Shown: positions 22,497 to 31,049 of the stretch, in pieces | How the letters are laid out: every line of letters begins with the position of its first letter | Numbering within the stretch: the stretch's first letter is position 1 | DNA from: a virus | IMG/VR virus record: IMGVR_UViG_3300037587_000213 | Location: 1 to 38,690 of that record | DNA: 38,690 nucleotides | Reading direction: 5' to 3' (one strand) | Made by a program: the position numbers and the translations under genes | The notes under the pieces: model-generated | Databases searched by the model: none | Told to the model about the DNA's origin: nothing | The model's input: the letters and a program-made list of their open reading frames with translations, nothing else

Positions 22497-23285
22497 TTAT
22501 CCGTTCTTATCTTTGCCGATTATTACAAGTTCAAACCAACCCGATACATCCGAACTATCGGCCGAAGGCGTGGAATCCATCTTTATAAGGCTCTTTGAGC
22601 CTATTTCTTTAGGTACTTTATACGGGATATTCCCCATACTTGACCCGTTCGTTCCCGCTGACCAGTAGTGCTTTACCTGAAAGACTTCGCCAAACGGTTT
22701 GACGAATAACCGCAAATCGGCAAACCTACCCGTACCACCCGTCTTGTGCATAGAGCCGCCGAACCCTACAAGATACCCAACCTTATCGGCGGGTATTTGA
22801 TATATCGCCATGAGCGTCTGACCATTACCAATACTTATCGCCGACGTGGTGGTTCCATCCGTTTTGGCCGTAGCCTTTATTTTACCGGCATTAGTTTCCT
22901 TACTCCCCGCCGACCTTACCACCATACGGTGTATCATGATGTATGAAAAGCTGGTTGTAACGGTAGCCGTTGCGTCCAGTGAAACTATCTCGGTCGCTTC
23001 AAGATGGTTGGCGTCAAGTCCGTATACCTGCACCGTTCGCGCCCCTGCTCCGCTTGCTGAATCACTACGCTCGGAAGAGTACACATAATGCAACCGCGCC
23101 ACAGTAGGCGCCGTCCACGTCCCGGACTCGTCCCAGATATCATCCCCGGACGAGTCGTTATTCGGTTGGCGTCCAAACTTATGCACAGAGGATATAATGC
23201 TACTATAACCTCGTGCGATACAAAGTCCTTCTATATCAACAGCTTCCACAAATTGGACTGTTGCCTCACTTAATGGTTTAGTCAT
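22497..23285 (-). CDS. Structural protein with GARTVQVYGLD motif
   Basis: A 262-residue beta-rich protein. SSVHKFGRQPNNDSSGDDIWDESG, SASGAGARTVQVYGLDAN and GKIKATAKTDGTTTSAISIGNGQT are phrases shared by a family of virion proteins of marine and environmental podoviruses, often annotated as head fibre or decoration proteins. No enzyme motif. Function is inferred as capsid or tail surface protein. Confidence 0.65.
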   Translation of the reverse strand: MTKPLSEATVQFVEAVDIEGLCIARGYSSIISSVHKFGRQPNNDSSGDDIWDESGTWTAPTVARLHYVYSSERSDSASGAGARTVQVYGLDANHLEATEIVSLDATATVTTSFSYIMIHRMVVRSAGSKETNAGKIKATAKTDGTTTSAISIGNGQTLMAIYQIPADKVGYLVGFGGSMHKTGGTGRFADLRLFVKPFGEVFQVKHYWSAGTNGSSMGNIPYKVPKEIGSKSLIKMDSTPSADSSDVSGWFELVIIGKDKNG

Positions 23286-23296
23286 AACAAATCCTC

Positions 23297-23590
23297 CTAA
23301 AAGACAACTACACGGTACGCGCTGTCGGCGCTGTGCGTTATCTTAATTTTATTTATATCCATGTGGTCGAGGCTTTCTCTCTCGCCTGACTTCATGGTAA
23401 ACTGACCGCCGTAAGTAGTACCGTCGGTCGATATCGCCACAAGGATATCACCTGCGCCGTCGCAAATAATATGTCCCATAGCACCACACAGCCCTAAATC
23501 TGTCTCGACGTCCAACACGACGGGACTCTCGCCTACCACAAAACCAGCATCCTCGTATGTTACGGGCTTAATTCCTTTTCTATGTGGCAT
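23297..23590 (-). CDS. Small putative virion protein
   Basis: A 97-residue beta-rich protein (GESPVVLDVETDLG, AGDILVAISTDGTTYGGQFTM) without known motif. It shares the style of the adjacent structural genes and abuts the next gene upstream by one base. Likely virion-associated. Confidence 0.58.
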   Translation of the reverse strand: MPHRKGIKPVTYEDAGFVVGESPVVLDVETDLGLCGAMGHIICDGAGDILVAISTDGTTYGGQFTMKSGERESLDHMDINKIKITHSADSAYRVVVF

Positions 23591-24004
23591 TTAATCCTCC
23601 TCCACGTATTGTATGCTGTAAAAAACCTTCGACCCATTACCTATGCTGGCAGTCGAAAGGGTTAAAACTTCATCTACCGCACCTTCCACATGGGTCGGGT
23701 GCGGTATAGACTGTCTCTCGTTAGAAGCATATAACCGCGCCACCTTTATGGCAGAACTGACATAATCGAGATTGACTACTCCGCTTGAGCCATCGGTATG
23801 AATATACATGACATGAACCGATAGTTTTTTATCGCTCGAAGGTGTTAAGATAGCCGTTGCCGATATATTACCAGAAGCATCGGCCGTCTTCTCGCCCGAT
23901 ATGGTTATGTGGTGTTCTTCGGGACAAGTCCTTAGCGCACCTCCAGGCGAAAACCGTAACTGCCCGAATATCCGTGCTATATCTGAATCGAAGGCGTCTG
24001 GCAT
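23591..24004 (-). CDS. Putative virion protein
   Basis: A 137-residue beta-rich protein (HHITISGEKTADASGNISAT, KLSVHVMYIHTDGSSGVVNL). Domain style matches phage decoration or head-fibre proteins. One of three similar-sized structural genes in a row behind the modification cassette, so it could be a carrier for modification. Confidence 0.58.
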   Translation of the reverse strand: MPDAFDSDIARIFGQLRFSPGGALRTCPEEHHITISGEKTADASGNISATAILTPSSDKKLSVHVMYIHTDGSSGVVNLDYVSSAIKVARLYASNERQSIPHPTHVEGAVDEVLTLSTASIGNGSKVFYSIQYVEED

Positions 24005-24007
24005 CGC

Positions 24008-24163
24008 TTAATATCCCTTCTTGCCTATTTTCTTCTTGTTCTTCTTATCGTTCGCACTGGCCTGTGCCAACATCGAACCAAACATCTTGGTCTTCCCTCG
24101 CCCCTGCGGACCTTTTTTATTTAACTCTCTAAATATATCTCTTGTCGCCTTATCCCAAGCCAT
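24008..24163 (-). CDS. 51-residue Lys-rich protein
   Basis: A very basic small protein (MAWDKATRDIFRELNKKGPQ) with a Lys/Asn-rich C-terminus (NDKKNKKKIGKKGY). GGAGG precedes the ATG. It sits directly after the methyltransferase of the cassette. Could bind DNA within the capsid or be a modification substrate; nothing definite. Confidence 0.65.
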   Translation of the reverse strand: MAWDKATRDIFRELNKKGPQGRGKTKMFGSMLAQASANDKKNKKKIGKKGY

Positions 24164-24173
24164 GATAACCTCC

Positions 24174-24680
24174 TTATGGTTTTATAGCCTCTACCCGCAT
24201 ATCACGTGAAGCAAAGTGATAGATAGGCTCTTTTATCTCAATATCCCTCGCTCCGAGGGTTTTCAATATATGCGTAATCTCTTCTATGCAGTAACACCAC
24301 TTATGGACCATGTGTTCGTTCTTGTAGTTCGGATTGCCATAAAGCGCCCATAAAGTCTTAGACATACTTACAGGCCCCGGCTTATTAAAATGCTGTAATA
24401 CCTTATCGAGACAAGGCATCTCCAAGACCAACTTACCACCTGGCTTAAGGACCCGGAACCACTCTTTTAAAGTATCCTCGACCTCATAACGCTGTATATG
24501 CTCCAAGCTATGGATTGCGTGCGCTTCGTCAGCATAATTACTCTCTAACGGCAGACAACGTATATCCGCCGCGACGTCAGGCTTCATTTGCGCGCTGTTG
24601 TCGGGAAAGTCGATATTAACCCACCCATCTTTCTTCGGAAAATGCTTATGTCCGCACCCGATATTCAGTAAGATGGGCAT
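24174..24680 (-). CDS. SAM-dependent methyltransferase of the decoration cassette
   Basis: A 168-residue class I methyltransferase of the Methyltransf_11 type. Motif I LLNIGCGHKHF is at residues 4-14, the acidic SAM ribose ligand is in GWVNIDF, ADIRCLPLE is the post-II strand, AIHSLEHIQRYE is motif IV-like and FRVLKPGGKLVLEMP the motif V/VI region. Similar enzymes are common in glycan and lipopolysaccharide loci. The start at 24680 follows the sulfotransferase stop by 13 bases with GAGG upstream. Acceptor unknown; context suggests a sugar. Confidence 0.8.
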   Translation of the reverse strand: MPILLNIGCGHKHFPKKDGWVNIDFPDNSAQMKPDVAADIRCLPLESNYADEAHAIHSLEHIQRYEVEDTLKEWFRVLKPGGKLVLEMPCLDKVLQHFNKPGPVSMSKTLWALYGNPNYKNEHMVHKWCYCIEEITHILKTLGARDIEIKEPIYHFASRDMRVEAIKP

Positions 24681-24693
24681 ATCTATATAATCC

Positions 24694-25314
24694 TCAGCAA
24701 GGGAACTCATAGCCGAACTCCTTAATGTCGTCTTTATACATCTCTGCAACCGTCTCTTTGGCCTCTGTATCATAATAAAAGTCCATCTTATTACGTGCGC
24801 TTGCCTTACAATGTAAGACAGGGCCTCGCCCCGCCCCTACCTGTGCTAAAATCTCCTTAAAAGTATCCTGGTAGTCCTCGAAGCGCCATATACGGTCAAG
24901 CAATACCTCCCCGAACTCGTCCTTTATAAAGTTTACCTGTGGCGCCCAATGTACGTGGTCTTTCTCCTTTATTCGTTCAAGATAAGTCTTGAACTCCGTA
25001 TCGTTGTCTATGTCCAAGAACTCCTTGAGCCGTGCTGTCTTTTTCGCGTGCGCGTAACTCGAAACAGCCTTATCCCAAGGATTCCGCACGATCGTAAATT
25101 TAAAGTATCGCCCGAATCTGTCCCCTACGGCCTCGCGTATGTTCCGTGCGTACAGATGTTGCAGGCCGTCCGTCTGGTATTCGTTATTAAAGCGGCCTGT
25201 GAAGCCCTGCCAGAGGTCTTTCTCCTCTTTACGGGGCCAGAGTACCGTTTCTATGCTACTGCCCCCTGTGCGCGGTATATGGACGAATATACACTCGTGC
25301 TTATCAGATATCAC
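24694..25314 (-). CDS. PAPS-dependent sulfotransferase
   Basis: A 206-residue sulfotransferase-family protein. The 5'-phosphosulfate loop is HIPRTGGSS (residues 12-20) and the 3'-phosphate site is IVRNPWDKAVSSYAH (Arg77, Ser85). The HIPRTGGSS type is that of Sulfotransfer_2/heparan-type enzymes, which transfer sulfate from PAPS to a carbohydrate hydroxyl or amine. The start is a GTG at 25314 overlapping the glycosyltransferase stop (GTGA). PAPS would come from the host. Carbohydrate sulfotransferases are uncommon in phages, and placement in a virion operon is notable. Confidence 0.83.
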   Translation of the reverse strand: MISDKHECIFVHIPRTGGSSIETVLWPRKEEKDLWQGFTGRFNNEYQTDGLQHLYARNIREAVGDRFGRYFKFTIVRNPWDKAVSSYAHAKKTARLKEFLDIDNDTEFKTYLERIKEKDHVHWAPQVNFIKDEFGEVLLDRIWRFEDYQDTFKEILAQVGAGRGPVLHCKASARNKMDFYYDTEAKETVAEMYKDDIKEFGYEFPC

Positions 25315-26297
25315 TCGCCCGCCGCCTTTCCCCACATACACTCCGTGCATAGAGTCTTGTCCTTATAAGCCGCCGCAGGCTTCACGGCTTCGCCCTTTTT
25401 TATAAGATCGCACCTATAACAAGTCTCACCCCGCAATACTTCTTCCCAAAGTTGGGCTATATTCTCCGGGTCATAGACGTCCCGAACGTAAGCCTGTGCG
25501 GCCGCTATGCGCGATGGTATCTCGTCCCGGTGGTTCTTTACCCACGCGATGCCCTCTTTAATATCGCCTATCCACATCCAGTCTTTAAATTGTTCGTAAG
25601 CCGGAATAGGGTTGGCGATAACGAATTTGCCCTGCCTTATGGCCTCAACCATACGATTCGTTGATTTAACGACCTTACGCGGGCTGTCTATCGAGGGTAT
25701 GAAGACGCAATCTGCATCATCAAAAGCCGCCTGCATAGCCTCCGGCGACCACACGGTAAAGGGTATCTTCAAGACCCTATCCGCCTCCGCGCCGGTTACG
25801 ATCAAAGCCAACTCGCCCTTTATATCACCCCAATGCTTAATAAGGCTGTCAAGGTTAGAGGGGTGGCCGTACCAGAGGAGCTTTAACGGTTCGCCCGGCT
25901 TATGCGGTTCCCGCTCCGGGTACTCGTAGGGGTCAGGTATTACTACCGCCTCGCGCCCCGTCTCTTCTTTAATAATGTCGGCCATAGCCTCGGTCGATGC
26001 TGTTACCGTATCCGCCAGCTCTATCATGGCCTTATAATGAGCCTTATGTTCAGTTTCAAAATGATTATCGCAGACGTCGAATATCACGCGCTGGCCTAAT
26101 TGCCTACAAGCAATGGCGACATCCAACTCTCCGTAGTTGAAATGCTTGGAAAAGACAACGGAATCCGTAGCCGACCGTAGATACTTCGAGAACTCTACCT
26201 CGTGACCACGCACCCTTAAAGCCTCCCCCGGTATCTGCATACGGTAGCGGAAAGAAGCGAACGTCTCATCCATCGGTGATATATAGTTTATCTTCAT
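25311..26297 (-). CDS. GT-B glycosyltransferase with C-terminal zinc knuckle
   Basis: A 328-residue protein of GT4-like GT-B fold. The N-terminal Rossmann half starts MKINYISPMDETFASFRYRM and contains RVIFDVCDNHFE; the C-terminal half has LKLLWYGHPSNLDSL, DADCVFIPSID and the nucleotide-sugar binding TNRMVEAIRQGKFVIANP (E in the ExE region). An added tail has four Cys (293, 296, 317, 320) that could bind zinc. The ATG at 26297 has AAGGGG upstream. Followed by sulfotransferase and methyltransferase genes with overlap or short gaps, suggesting one modified-glycan pathway. Confidence 0.82.
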   Translation of the reverse strand: MKINYISPMDETFASFRYRMQIPGEALRVRGHEVEFSKYLRSATDSVVFSKHFNYGELDVAIACRQLGQRVIFDVCDNHFETEHKAHYKAMIELADTVTASTEAMADIIKEETGREAVVIPDPYEYPEREPHKPGEPLKLLWYGHPSNLDSLIKHWGDIKGELALIVTGAEADRVLKIPFTVWSPEAMQAAFDDADCVFIPSIDSPRKVVKSTNRMVEAIRQGKFVIANPIPAYEQFKDWMWIGDIKEGIAWVKNHRDEIPSRIAAAQAYVRDVYDPENIAQLWEEVLRGETCYRCDLIKKGEAVKPAAAYKDKTLCTECMWGKAAGE

Positions 26298-26351
26298 AAT
26301 CCCCTTATAAAAAGGTGGGGAAGAGGCCAAGAGACCCCTCCCCCATCCAAT

Positions 26352-26792
26352 CTAACCACCTTCGTCGACGGTGTAACTGACGACAAGCGATATGGCGCCG
26401 GACTTTGTGCCGGTGCCGGTAAAATCAGACGCCTTTATCTCGACCATAGTGAATCTGACCGAAGCGTCGTCTGATATATCGTACCTCTTACCCAAGCCTG
26501 CGGCGTCTACGCCCCACACCCTATTGGCTGTGGCAACGCTTGCCGAAGCTATAAGGCCATCGTGATCAGCACGGATGCCAACATTCAGCTTCCCTGCCAC
26601 TCCTACAGCCACCTCATGGCCGAGATGGACATCTACAATGCGCGCCCCATCGGGGAGCTTACACATCTGTATGATATCAGCGGCCGCAAGGGTTGCCGTA
26701 AGAGAATATACCGATCTTACGGCGTTTACGCCAGCGTGTACCGCCTTGGGAGATACGCCTGACTTTGCCTGTGATGCTATAAGTGTAGCCAT
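26352..26792 (-). CDS. Putative capsid decoration protein
   Basis: A 146-residue protein directly after the major capsid gene, as decoration proteins usually are. It is rich in Ala, Gly, Val (AADIIQMCKLPDGARIVDVH, GVAGKLNVGIR) with a beta-sandwich layout and a C-terminal LVVSYTVDEGG. No specific family claimed. If the cassette decorates the capsid, this and the capsid protein are the nearest acceptor candidates. Confidence 0.6.
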   Translation of the reverse strand: MATLIASQAKSGVSPKAVHAGVNAVRSVYSLTATLAAADIIQMCKLPDGARIVDVHLGHEVAVGVAGKLNVGIRADHDGLIASASVATANRVWGVDAAGLGKRYDISDDASVRFTMVEIKASDFTGTGTKSGAISLVVSYTVDEGG

Positions 26793-26810
26793 TTTACGTT
26801 CCTCCTTTCA

Positions 26811-27902
26811 TTAAGGCGCCGGTGAATAGGTGGAGACCGCTATGGTCGCAAAGTCGTCGTCGTTAAAGACAGACTTCTTGAGGCCATAGATGAGTCCTCC
26901 TGCTACACCGAGCTGATTACCGTAATCAAACAGTTCTTCCCTCCACGTGGAGTCCAACCCTTCGCTCGTCTGACGACCCGTACAGAGACAACCGGCCTGC
27001 GCGCCACATACTATCGCGCGGGCTACGTTGGATACGCCGAGGTCGGTATCGACCCTCGCAAGGGACTGTGTGGCGGCATCGCCCCACGGAACCCTGACAG
27101 ACTCGTGCAAGATAACACCGTTATACTCGGCGATCGCACCGGTATATATCGGGTTCTTACTGATCTGTCCGCCCTGTATGGCCGCTTTCTGTATGTCCAT
27201 ATACTGCGCCGTGTTCGTGTTCGTCCGTAACTGGAAGTGCTGATACGGATGTATGAACATCACGAGCTTATCCTCGCCGTTTATCTTTATCGGGCGTATC
27301 TCGGGCGAGATGGTCTTCGCCTTAACTACGGCCTTATCGATAAGGGTAAGCGAGAATACAGACGAAGCAGACAAGGACGATTCGTTATCCGTCCCGGCTA
27401 CGCCTGTGGCGAGCAACCAATGATCATTGTCCGGGGCCGAAGTCGAGTTATTACCCGAAAACTTCGTATCGGACTGGTTGGTATTACCCGCGATCTGGTT
27501 CATGAAACTGGCGTCAAGCCTGTCGGCCAGCCAGTCTGATAAACCCTGTCGTGCCTCCTCCCTCATGCTATACGGTACGCGCTGTTCGGACATCTTACCG
27601 TCCGACCTTACCGCGTGGCGTAGCTGATTGAGAAGTATAGAATCGCTGTAGAAAGTAAGAGCTTCCTCGTTACCTTCCAGCGTTGCATCCCCCTGGACGC
27701 CATCTCCACTCAAGAGCATACGAAGTCCGTAGGTGAGCTTATCGCCGGTATTCTTAAGCTCCGGGTTAAGCTGTATTACGGAATCCGAACTTTTACCGAG
27801 GAACTTCTTAAACCAAGTGGCCTTAAGAGCCTCGTAAAATAGCTTTTTTGAGAAGAGTTTGACGGCTAATGGATGATTTACACCGAACTGTGTGTTAGCC
27901 AA
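26811..27902 (-). CDS. Major capsid protein (DUF4043 / N4-gp56 type)
   Basis: A 363-residue HK97-fold capsid protein. NTQFGVNHPLAVKLFSKKLF, KSSDSVIQLNPELKNTGDKL and LRHAVRSDGKMSEQRVP are hallmark phrases of this family. I place the start at TTG 27902 because GGAGG is eight bases upstream and family members begin MANT-FGVNH; the in-frame GTG at 27911 abuts the SD and is too close. It follows the scaffold gene after a 189-base leader with repeated hairpins (27997-28095), a likely reason for its high expression. Confidence 0.92.
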   Translation of the reverse strand: MANTQFGVNHPLAVKLFSKKLFYEALKATWFKKFLGKSSDSVIQLNPELKNTGDKLTYGLRMLLSGDGVQGDATLEGNEEALTFYSDSILLNQLRHAVRSDGKMSEQRVPYSMREEARQGLSDWLADRLDASFMNQIAGNTNQSDTKFSGNNSTSAPDNDHWLLATGVAGTDNESSLSASSVFSLTLIDKAVVKAKTISPEIRPIKINGEDKLVMFIHPYQHFQLRTNTNTAQYMDIQKAAIQGGQISKNPIYTGAIAEYNGVILHESVRVPWGDAATQSLARVDTDLGVSNVARAIVCGAQAGCLCTGRQTSEGLDSTWREELFDYGNQLGVAGGLIYGLKKSVFNDDDFATIAVSTYSPAP

Positions 27903-27996
27903 AACAAACACCTCCTTTTAGTGTTATAGGTTTATATGATTCTCTATGACATTGTAACGCTATGTCAGCGAATCCCCGTAACGCTGGAGGTGCGAT

Positions 27997-28095
27997 CCTA
28001 TTTAACGCATAGGTGCGGAAGGTAAATCTATATATATGGCTCGCGCTTTACACCCGCCGGTGAGCCTATTTACGCATAGGTGCGTATAAATCTAT
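27997..28095 (-). repeat. Two imperfect direct repeats with hairpins upstream of capsid gene
   Basis: Copies at 28065-28095 and 27997-28031 share cctattt(a)acgcataggtgcg and end in taaatctat (plus-strand reading). Each copy holds a CCTAT/ATAGG inverted repeat with a 6-7 base loop. Between them a GGCT/AGCC stem (28038-28066) encloses a CACC/GGTG hairpin. The distal copy overlaps the scaffold stop codon. Could be RNA processing, stability or promoter elements for the capsid gene. A third weak aggtgcg occurs at 27988-27994. Confidence 0.6.
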
Positions 28096-28997
28096 GTTCC
28101 AAAGAGCTGTTTCCAACCCTCATCAAAAGCATCACCTTCAAGACTTAAGAGTCCCTCGGCTGTTACCTTACCGCCTGTATCGCCGCCCTTAGAGAGTGTC
28201 TTTGATACCGCCTCCCCTTTACTTACGTCGGCGAGTGTGTTCGTAACATCGGACGCGGAGTCAACCGTGTCGGCGGGCTTTTCTCCTGTCTTATATCCGT
28301 ACTGCTGGGCCAGCTTATATATAAGCTCTGCGGGGTCTCTGCCCTGCTGTAACGCTCCGGCGGCCACCTGAAATGCGTCCTGCGCTATATTCTGGCGAAT
28401 TATGGCCGGATCCGTTACGCCGAAGAGCTTAAGTTCGTTCGAGCGGAAGGCGCTTAAATAGTTTACCGCCTCCTGGTAGTCAGGCGCGCCTTTAACAAAC
28501 TCGACCTCCGCCGCCGTTATCTGATTTACAATATTGTGTTGTGCTACCTGTTGTGCGTCTCTCTGATCCCTTGCCGCGTTATCTTGCAAGAGCTTGGCGT
28601 TCTGTGCCTCAACGTCAGCCATACGATGGTCGACGTTACCAAACGGATCATCTCCGAAGTCCGGGGTGGTCGCTGGAGGCGGGGTCGCGACCTTATCCTG
28701 CGTGGCCTTAATCTCGAGAACCTGACGCTTAAGCTCGTCAACGTTACCCATCTTACCCTTGAGGTCTTTAATCTCGGCGCGAGCTTCCTGTAACGCCGCC
28801 AGAGGTACTTGCTTCTGGTCAACCGGCTCCGTTGGTTCGGCGGGTTCGGTCGGTTCGGTCGGCTCCGTAGATTCCTCGGATTCGGTAGATTCCGTAGTCT
28901 CTTCGGTAGACTCTTCCGTAGTTTCCTCGGTTGTCTCCTCTTGGAGTGCCTTTTCGTCCTCTTCCGTTACCCCTAATTCGTCAAGTACGTCCGTCAT
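28092..28997 (-). CDS. Capsid scaffolding protein
   Basis: A 301-residue acidic, helical protein between portal and capsid genes, the standard scaffold position. An N-terminal Glu/Thr/Ser/Pro low-complexity tract covers about residues 18-60 (TTEESTEETT, then TEPTEPTEP). A coiled coil (ALQEARAEIKDLKGKMGNVD) follows, and a C-terminal region ends in EGWKQLFGT, which may be the coat-binding end. The scaffold directs procapsid assembly and leaves before packaging. Confidence 0.8.
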   Translation of the reverse strand: MTDVLDELGVTEEDEKALQEETTEETTEESTEETTESTESEESTEPTEPTEPAEPTEPVDQKQVPLAALQEARAEIKDLKGKMGNVDELKRQVLEIKATQDKVATPPPATTPDFGDDPFGNVDHRMADVEAQNAKLLQDNAARDQRDAQQVAQHNIVNQITAAEVEFVKGAPDYQEAVNYLSAFRSNELKLFGVTDPAIIRQNIAQDAFQVAAGALQQGRDPAELIYKLAQQYGYKTGEKPADTVDSASDVTNTLADVSKGEAVSKTLSKGGDTGGKVTAEGLLSLEGDAFDEGWKQLFGT

Positions 28998-29010
28998 AAA
29001 ACCTCCTTTT

Positions 29011-30906
29011 TTAGCGTCTCGATACTTGCGGGTTCATAGCTTCTATTATGATTGCCTGTGCCCGCGCCTTTGAGTATTCTGCATCTGCGATATTATCCAT
29101 CGCCTCTGTCTCTGATTCTCGTATCTTAGCCTGTTGCTCCGCTACGTCACGCTGTTCTGCCTGCTGTTGCTCTGGCGATGGCCCTTTCTTAAGTTCGGCC
29201 TTCCACTTCTCTACCAGTGACGCCGGTAACGGGCTGTAATCCAATATCTCCGGCGGTATCGATATGCCCTGACGCATAAGCATCGGTGCTATCTGCGTGA
29301 TAAAGGCCCATGTGATATTCTTATTATTCTCGGACTGCGGGGCCTCGGTTACGATTATATCCGTACTTTGTAGGTCTATATTCTTGATCGCAGGGACGTA
29401 CTGTTTATACTCGTCCTTAAGCACGCTGGCTATACGACGCGCCGGTATATATTCCTTTATGAACTCAAGCATCAAAAGGCCCGTATCCTTACGGTAGAAC
29501 CTCAAGCTATCAAAGAGCGTCGCCAGTATAGTATAGGCCGAGCGCTTCCGTGTCTCTTCCAATACGCCGGGCTGTTGCCTGTCGGCCATACCTAAGACCT
29601 CAAGGTTTATACCCACGACCTCACGTATAGACGATACGGCAAACTGCATAAGCCTGTCAAGTCCTTGCGGGTAAACAGCTACGGGTTTAGGTATAAGGCG
29701 GCCGTTAGCTATCGACCCCTTCTTAACCATCGTAATACTGTCTACCGACGACCACTCCTCCTCGGCCGAGCGCTGATCGACAAAGACATCCTCCTCGACG
29801 ATAAGCCCGCCCTTCGCATTGCTATCCATGATATCCATTATCTGGCTAAAGAACTTATTAGACCAACGGGCCGGGTCTTTCATAACCCGAACAAGACCAT
29901 ACCACTGTTTACCAATATGATCGCGCTTACCCGTCATACACTTAAAGGTAAAGCCACGCTGTGAGGGACACTTGCCCTTCTCCAACAACTCGCTACCGAC
30001 AACAAATGCTTGATGATATGTACGCTTACGCTGTTTAACATACTGCGCGCCCCCGGCGTCGAGTATCTCCTGTGCGTCCGCAAACTCCTTTATCGTAAGC
30101 TCTACTATCTTACCCGTATTAGGGTCTTGTGCGCGGTATATCGGCGTAGACTCGTACCACTGATACTGTAGAACTGTAAGCCCATCGGTCGTCTTAGACT
30201 CATCCCCAAGCCCTTGGTCGTCATACCGATTGCCCGGGTCAATGTGGTGTATCCCTGTATTTGCGCTCTCCAACACCTCATCATGGTCGTCGGTAATGTT
30301 GGCGTCCGGCCAAAGCTCCAGTATCTCGGACTTCTTCATCTTCTTGGCATGAGCTACCCAACGGGCATCCGAGAGATTACGCTTACGAGCCGCAGGGTCC
30401 CAGAACATCTCAAGCGGAAACATCCTATCCTCGATAAACTTACCATCCAGGTCTACCTCGTAGTCCATGCGCGCCTCGCCCCAACCCATACCGCATATCG
30501 TAAGGTCTTCGAAGGACTCGGCCTCTTCCATGTCCGTGTTACCGTAATCACGAAGCCATTTACCTGTCTCGTTTATGGCCTCCGAAAGACCAGTATCAGA
30601 CGTCTCACGGGCTATGAACGACGCCTCTGTCCTCTGGTTTGCCTCTATACCCAATACCGCAGAGATTATCGTCCCGACCCGGTTAAAGGTAACAGGGATA
30701 CGATCTTTTTCGCTCATCTTGGCGATATCCTCTTCGTCCCACTGGTGGCCGGCAACGAAGTTATAGTCCTCTTCCGCCTCTGTCCGCCAATCACCCGAAT
30801 GTATCTTGGCTTTCTTATAATCGCCCCAGATACGCTCGGTAAGATCGACGTCTTCGAGTTTAGACATTATCTTCTCGTCGTTATCTTGTATGTTCTTTTC
30901 TGGCAT
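29011..30906 (-). CDS. Portal protein, P22 type
   Basis: A 631-residue protein resembling the P22-like portal family. Features are an N-terminal AEEDYNFVAGHQWDEED, the RIPVTFNRVGTIISAVLGIE helix, QTPxF-like GFTFKCMTGKRDHIGKQWYG, and a long helical C-terminal barrel (DPARWSNKFFSQIMDIMDSN, later a Gln/Glu-rich coil). The ring of 12 is the DNA gate and terminase docking site. The ATG overlaps a 47-residue gene stop by TAATG. Length is close to P22 gp1 (about 725). Confidence 0.88.
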   Translation of the reverse strand: MPEKNIQDNDEKIMSKLEDVDLTERIWGDYKKAKIHSGDWRTEAEEDYNFVAGHQWDEEDIAKMSEKDRIPVTFNRVGTIISAVLGIEANQRTEASFIARETSDTGLSEAINETGKWLRDYGNTDMEEAESFEDLTICGMGWGEARMDYEVDLDGKFIEDRMFPLEMFWDPAARKRNLSDARWVAHAKKMKKSEILELWPDANITDDHDEVLESANTGIHHIDPGNRYDDQGLGDESKTTDGLTVLQYQWYESTPIYRAQDPNTGKIVELTIKEFADAQEILDAGGAQYVKQRKRTYHQAFVVGSELLEKGKCPSQRGFTFKCMTGKRDHIGKQWYGLVRVMKDPARWSNKFFSQIMDIMDSNAKGGLIVEEDVFVDQRSAEEEWSSVDSITMVKKGSIANGRLIPKPVAVYPQGLDRLMQFAVSSIREVVGINLEVLGMADRQQPGVLEETRKRSAYTILATLFDSLRFYRKDTGLLMLEFIKEYIPARRIASVLKDEYKQYVPAIKNIDLQSTDIIVTEAPQSENNKNITWAFITQIAPMLMRQGISIPPEILDYSPLPASLVEKWKAELKKGPSPEQQQAEQRDVAEQQAKIRESETEAMDNIADAEYSKARAQAIIIEAMNPQVSRR

Positions 30907-31049
30907 TATCCCTCAAACTCTTCAATTATTTCCAGCACTGCACGGAATATAAAACCTACGATATCTCTAAGCACTACACCGGCGAAGACCCCTATAGCGA
31001 TAACCCCGGCCCAATGCAGGTTAGCGTAAATCAACTCTAACGTCCCCAC
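30906..31049 (-). CDS. 47-residue membrane protein between terminase and portal
   Basis: A GTG start at 31049 with GGAGG six bases upstream gives MGTLELIYANLHWAGVIAIG, one membrane helix (about 13-31) and an acidic C-terminus. Its stop overlaps the portal ATG (TAATG) and its start overlaps terminase by 13 bases. Such small TM genes between terminase and portal are unusual. Role unknown. Confidence 0.6.
   Translation of the reverse strand: MGTLELIYANLHWAGVIAIGVFAGVVLRDIVGFIFRAVLEIIEEFEG

Noticed and set aside
28840-28950. Short tandem repeat at the scaffold N-terminus as CRISPR or regulatory repeat
   Set aside because: It is a Glu/Thr/Pro codon repeat in frame with the scaffold protein; no spacer structure.
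29650-29680. TTGACA-like hexamer inside the portal gene (minus strand)
   Set aside because: No acceptable -10 at 16-18 bases, and it is within a coding region without an operon break. Similar isolated hexamers near 10650 and 25846 were rejected for the same reason.
30214-31029. A 271-codon open frame on the plus strand
   Set aside because: It lies antisense to the portal gene, has no SD, and its composition is a mirror of the portal codons. No plus-strand gene elsewhere in the genome.
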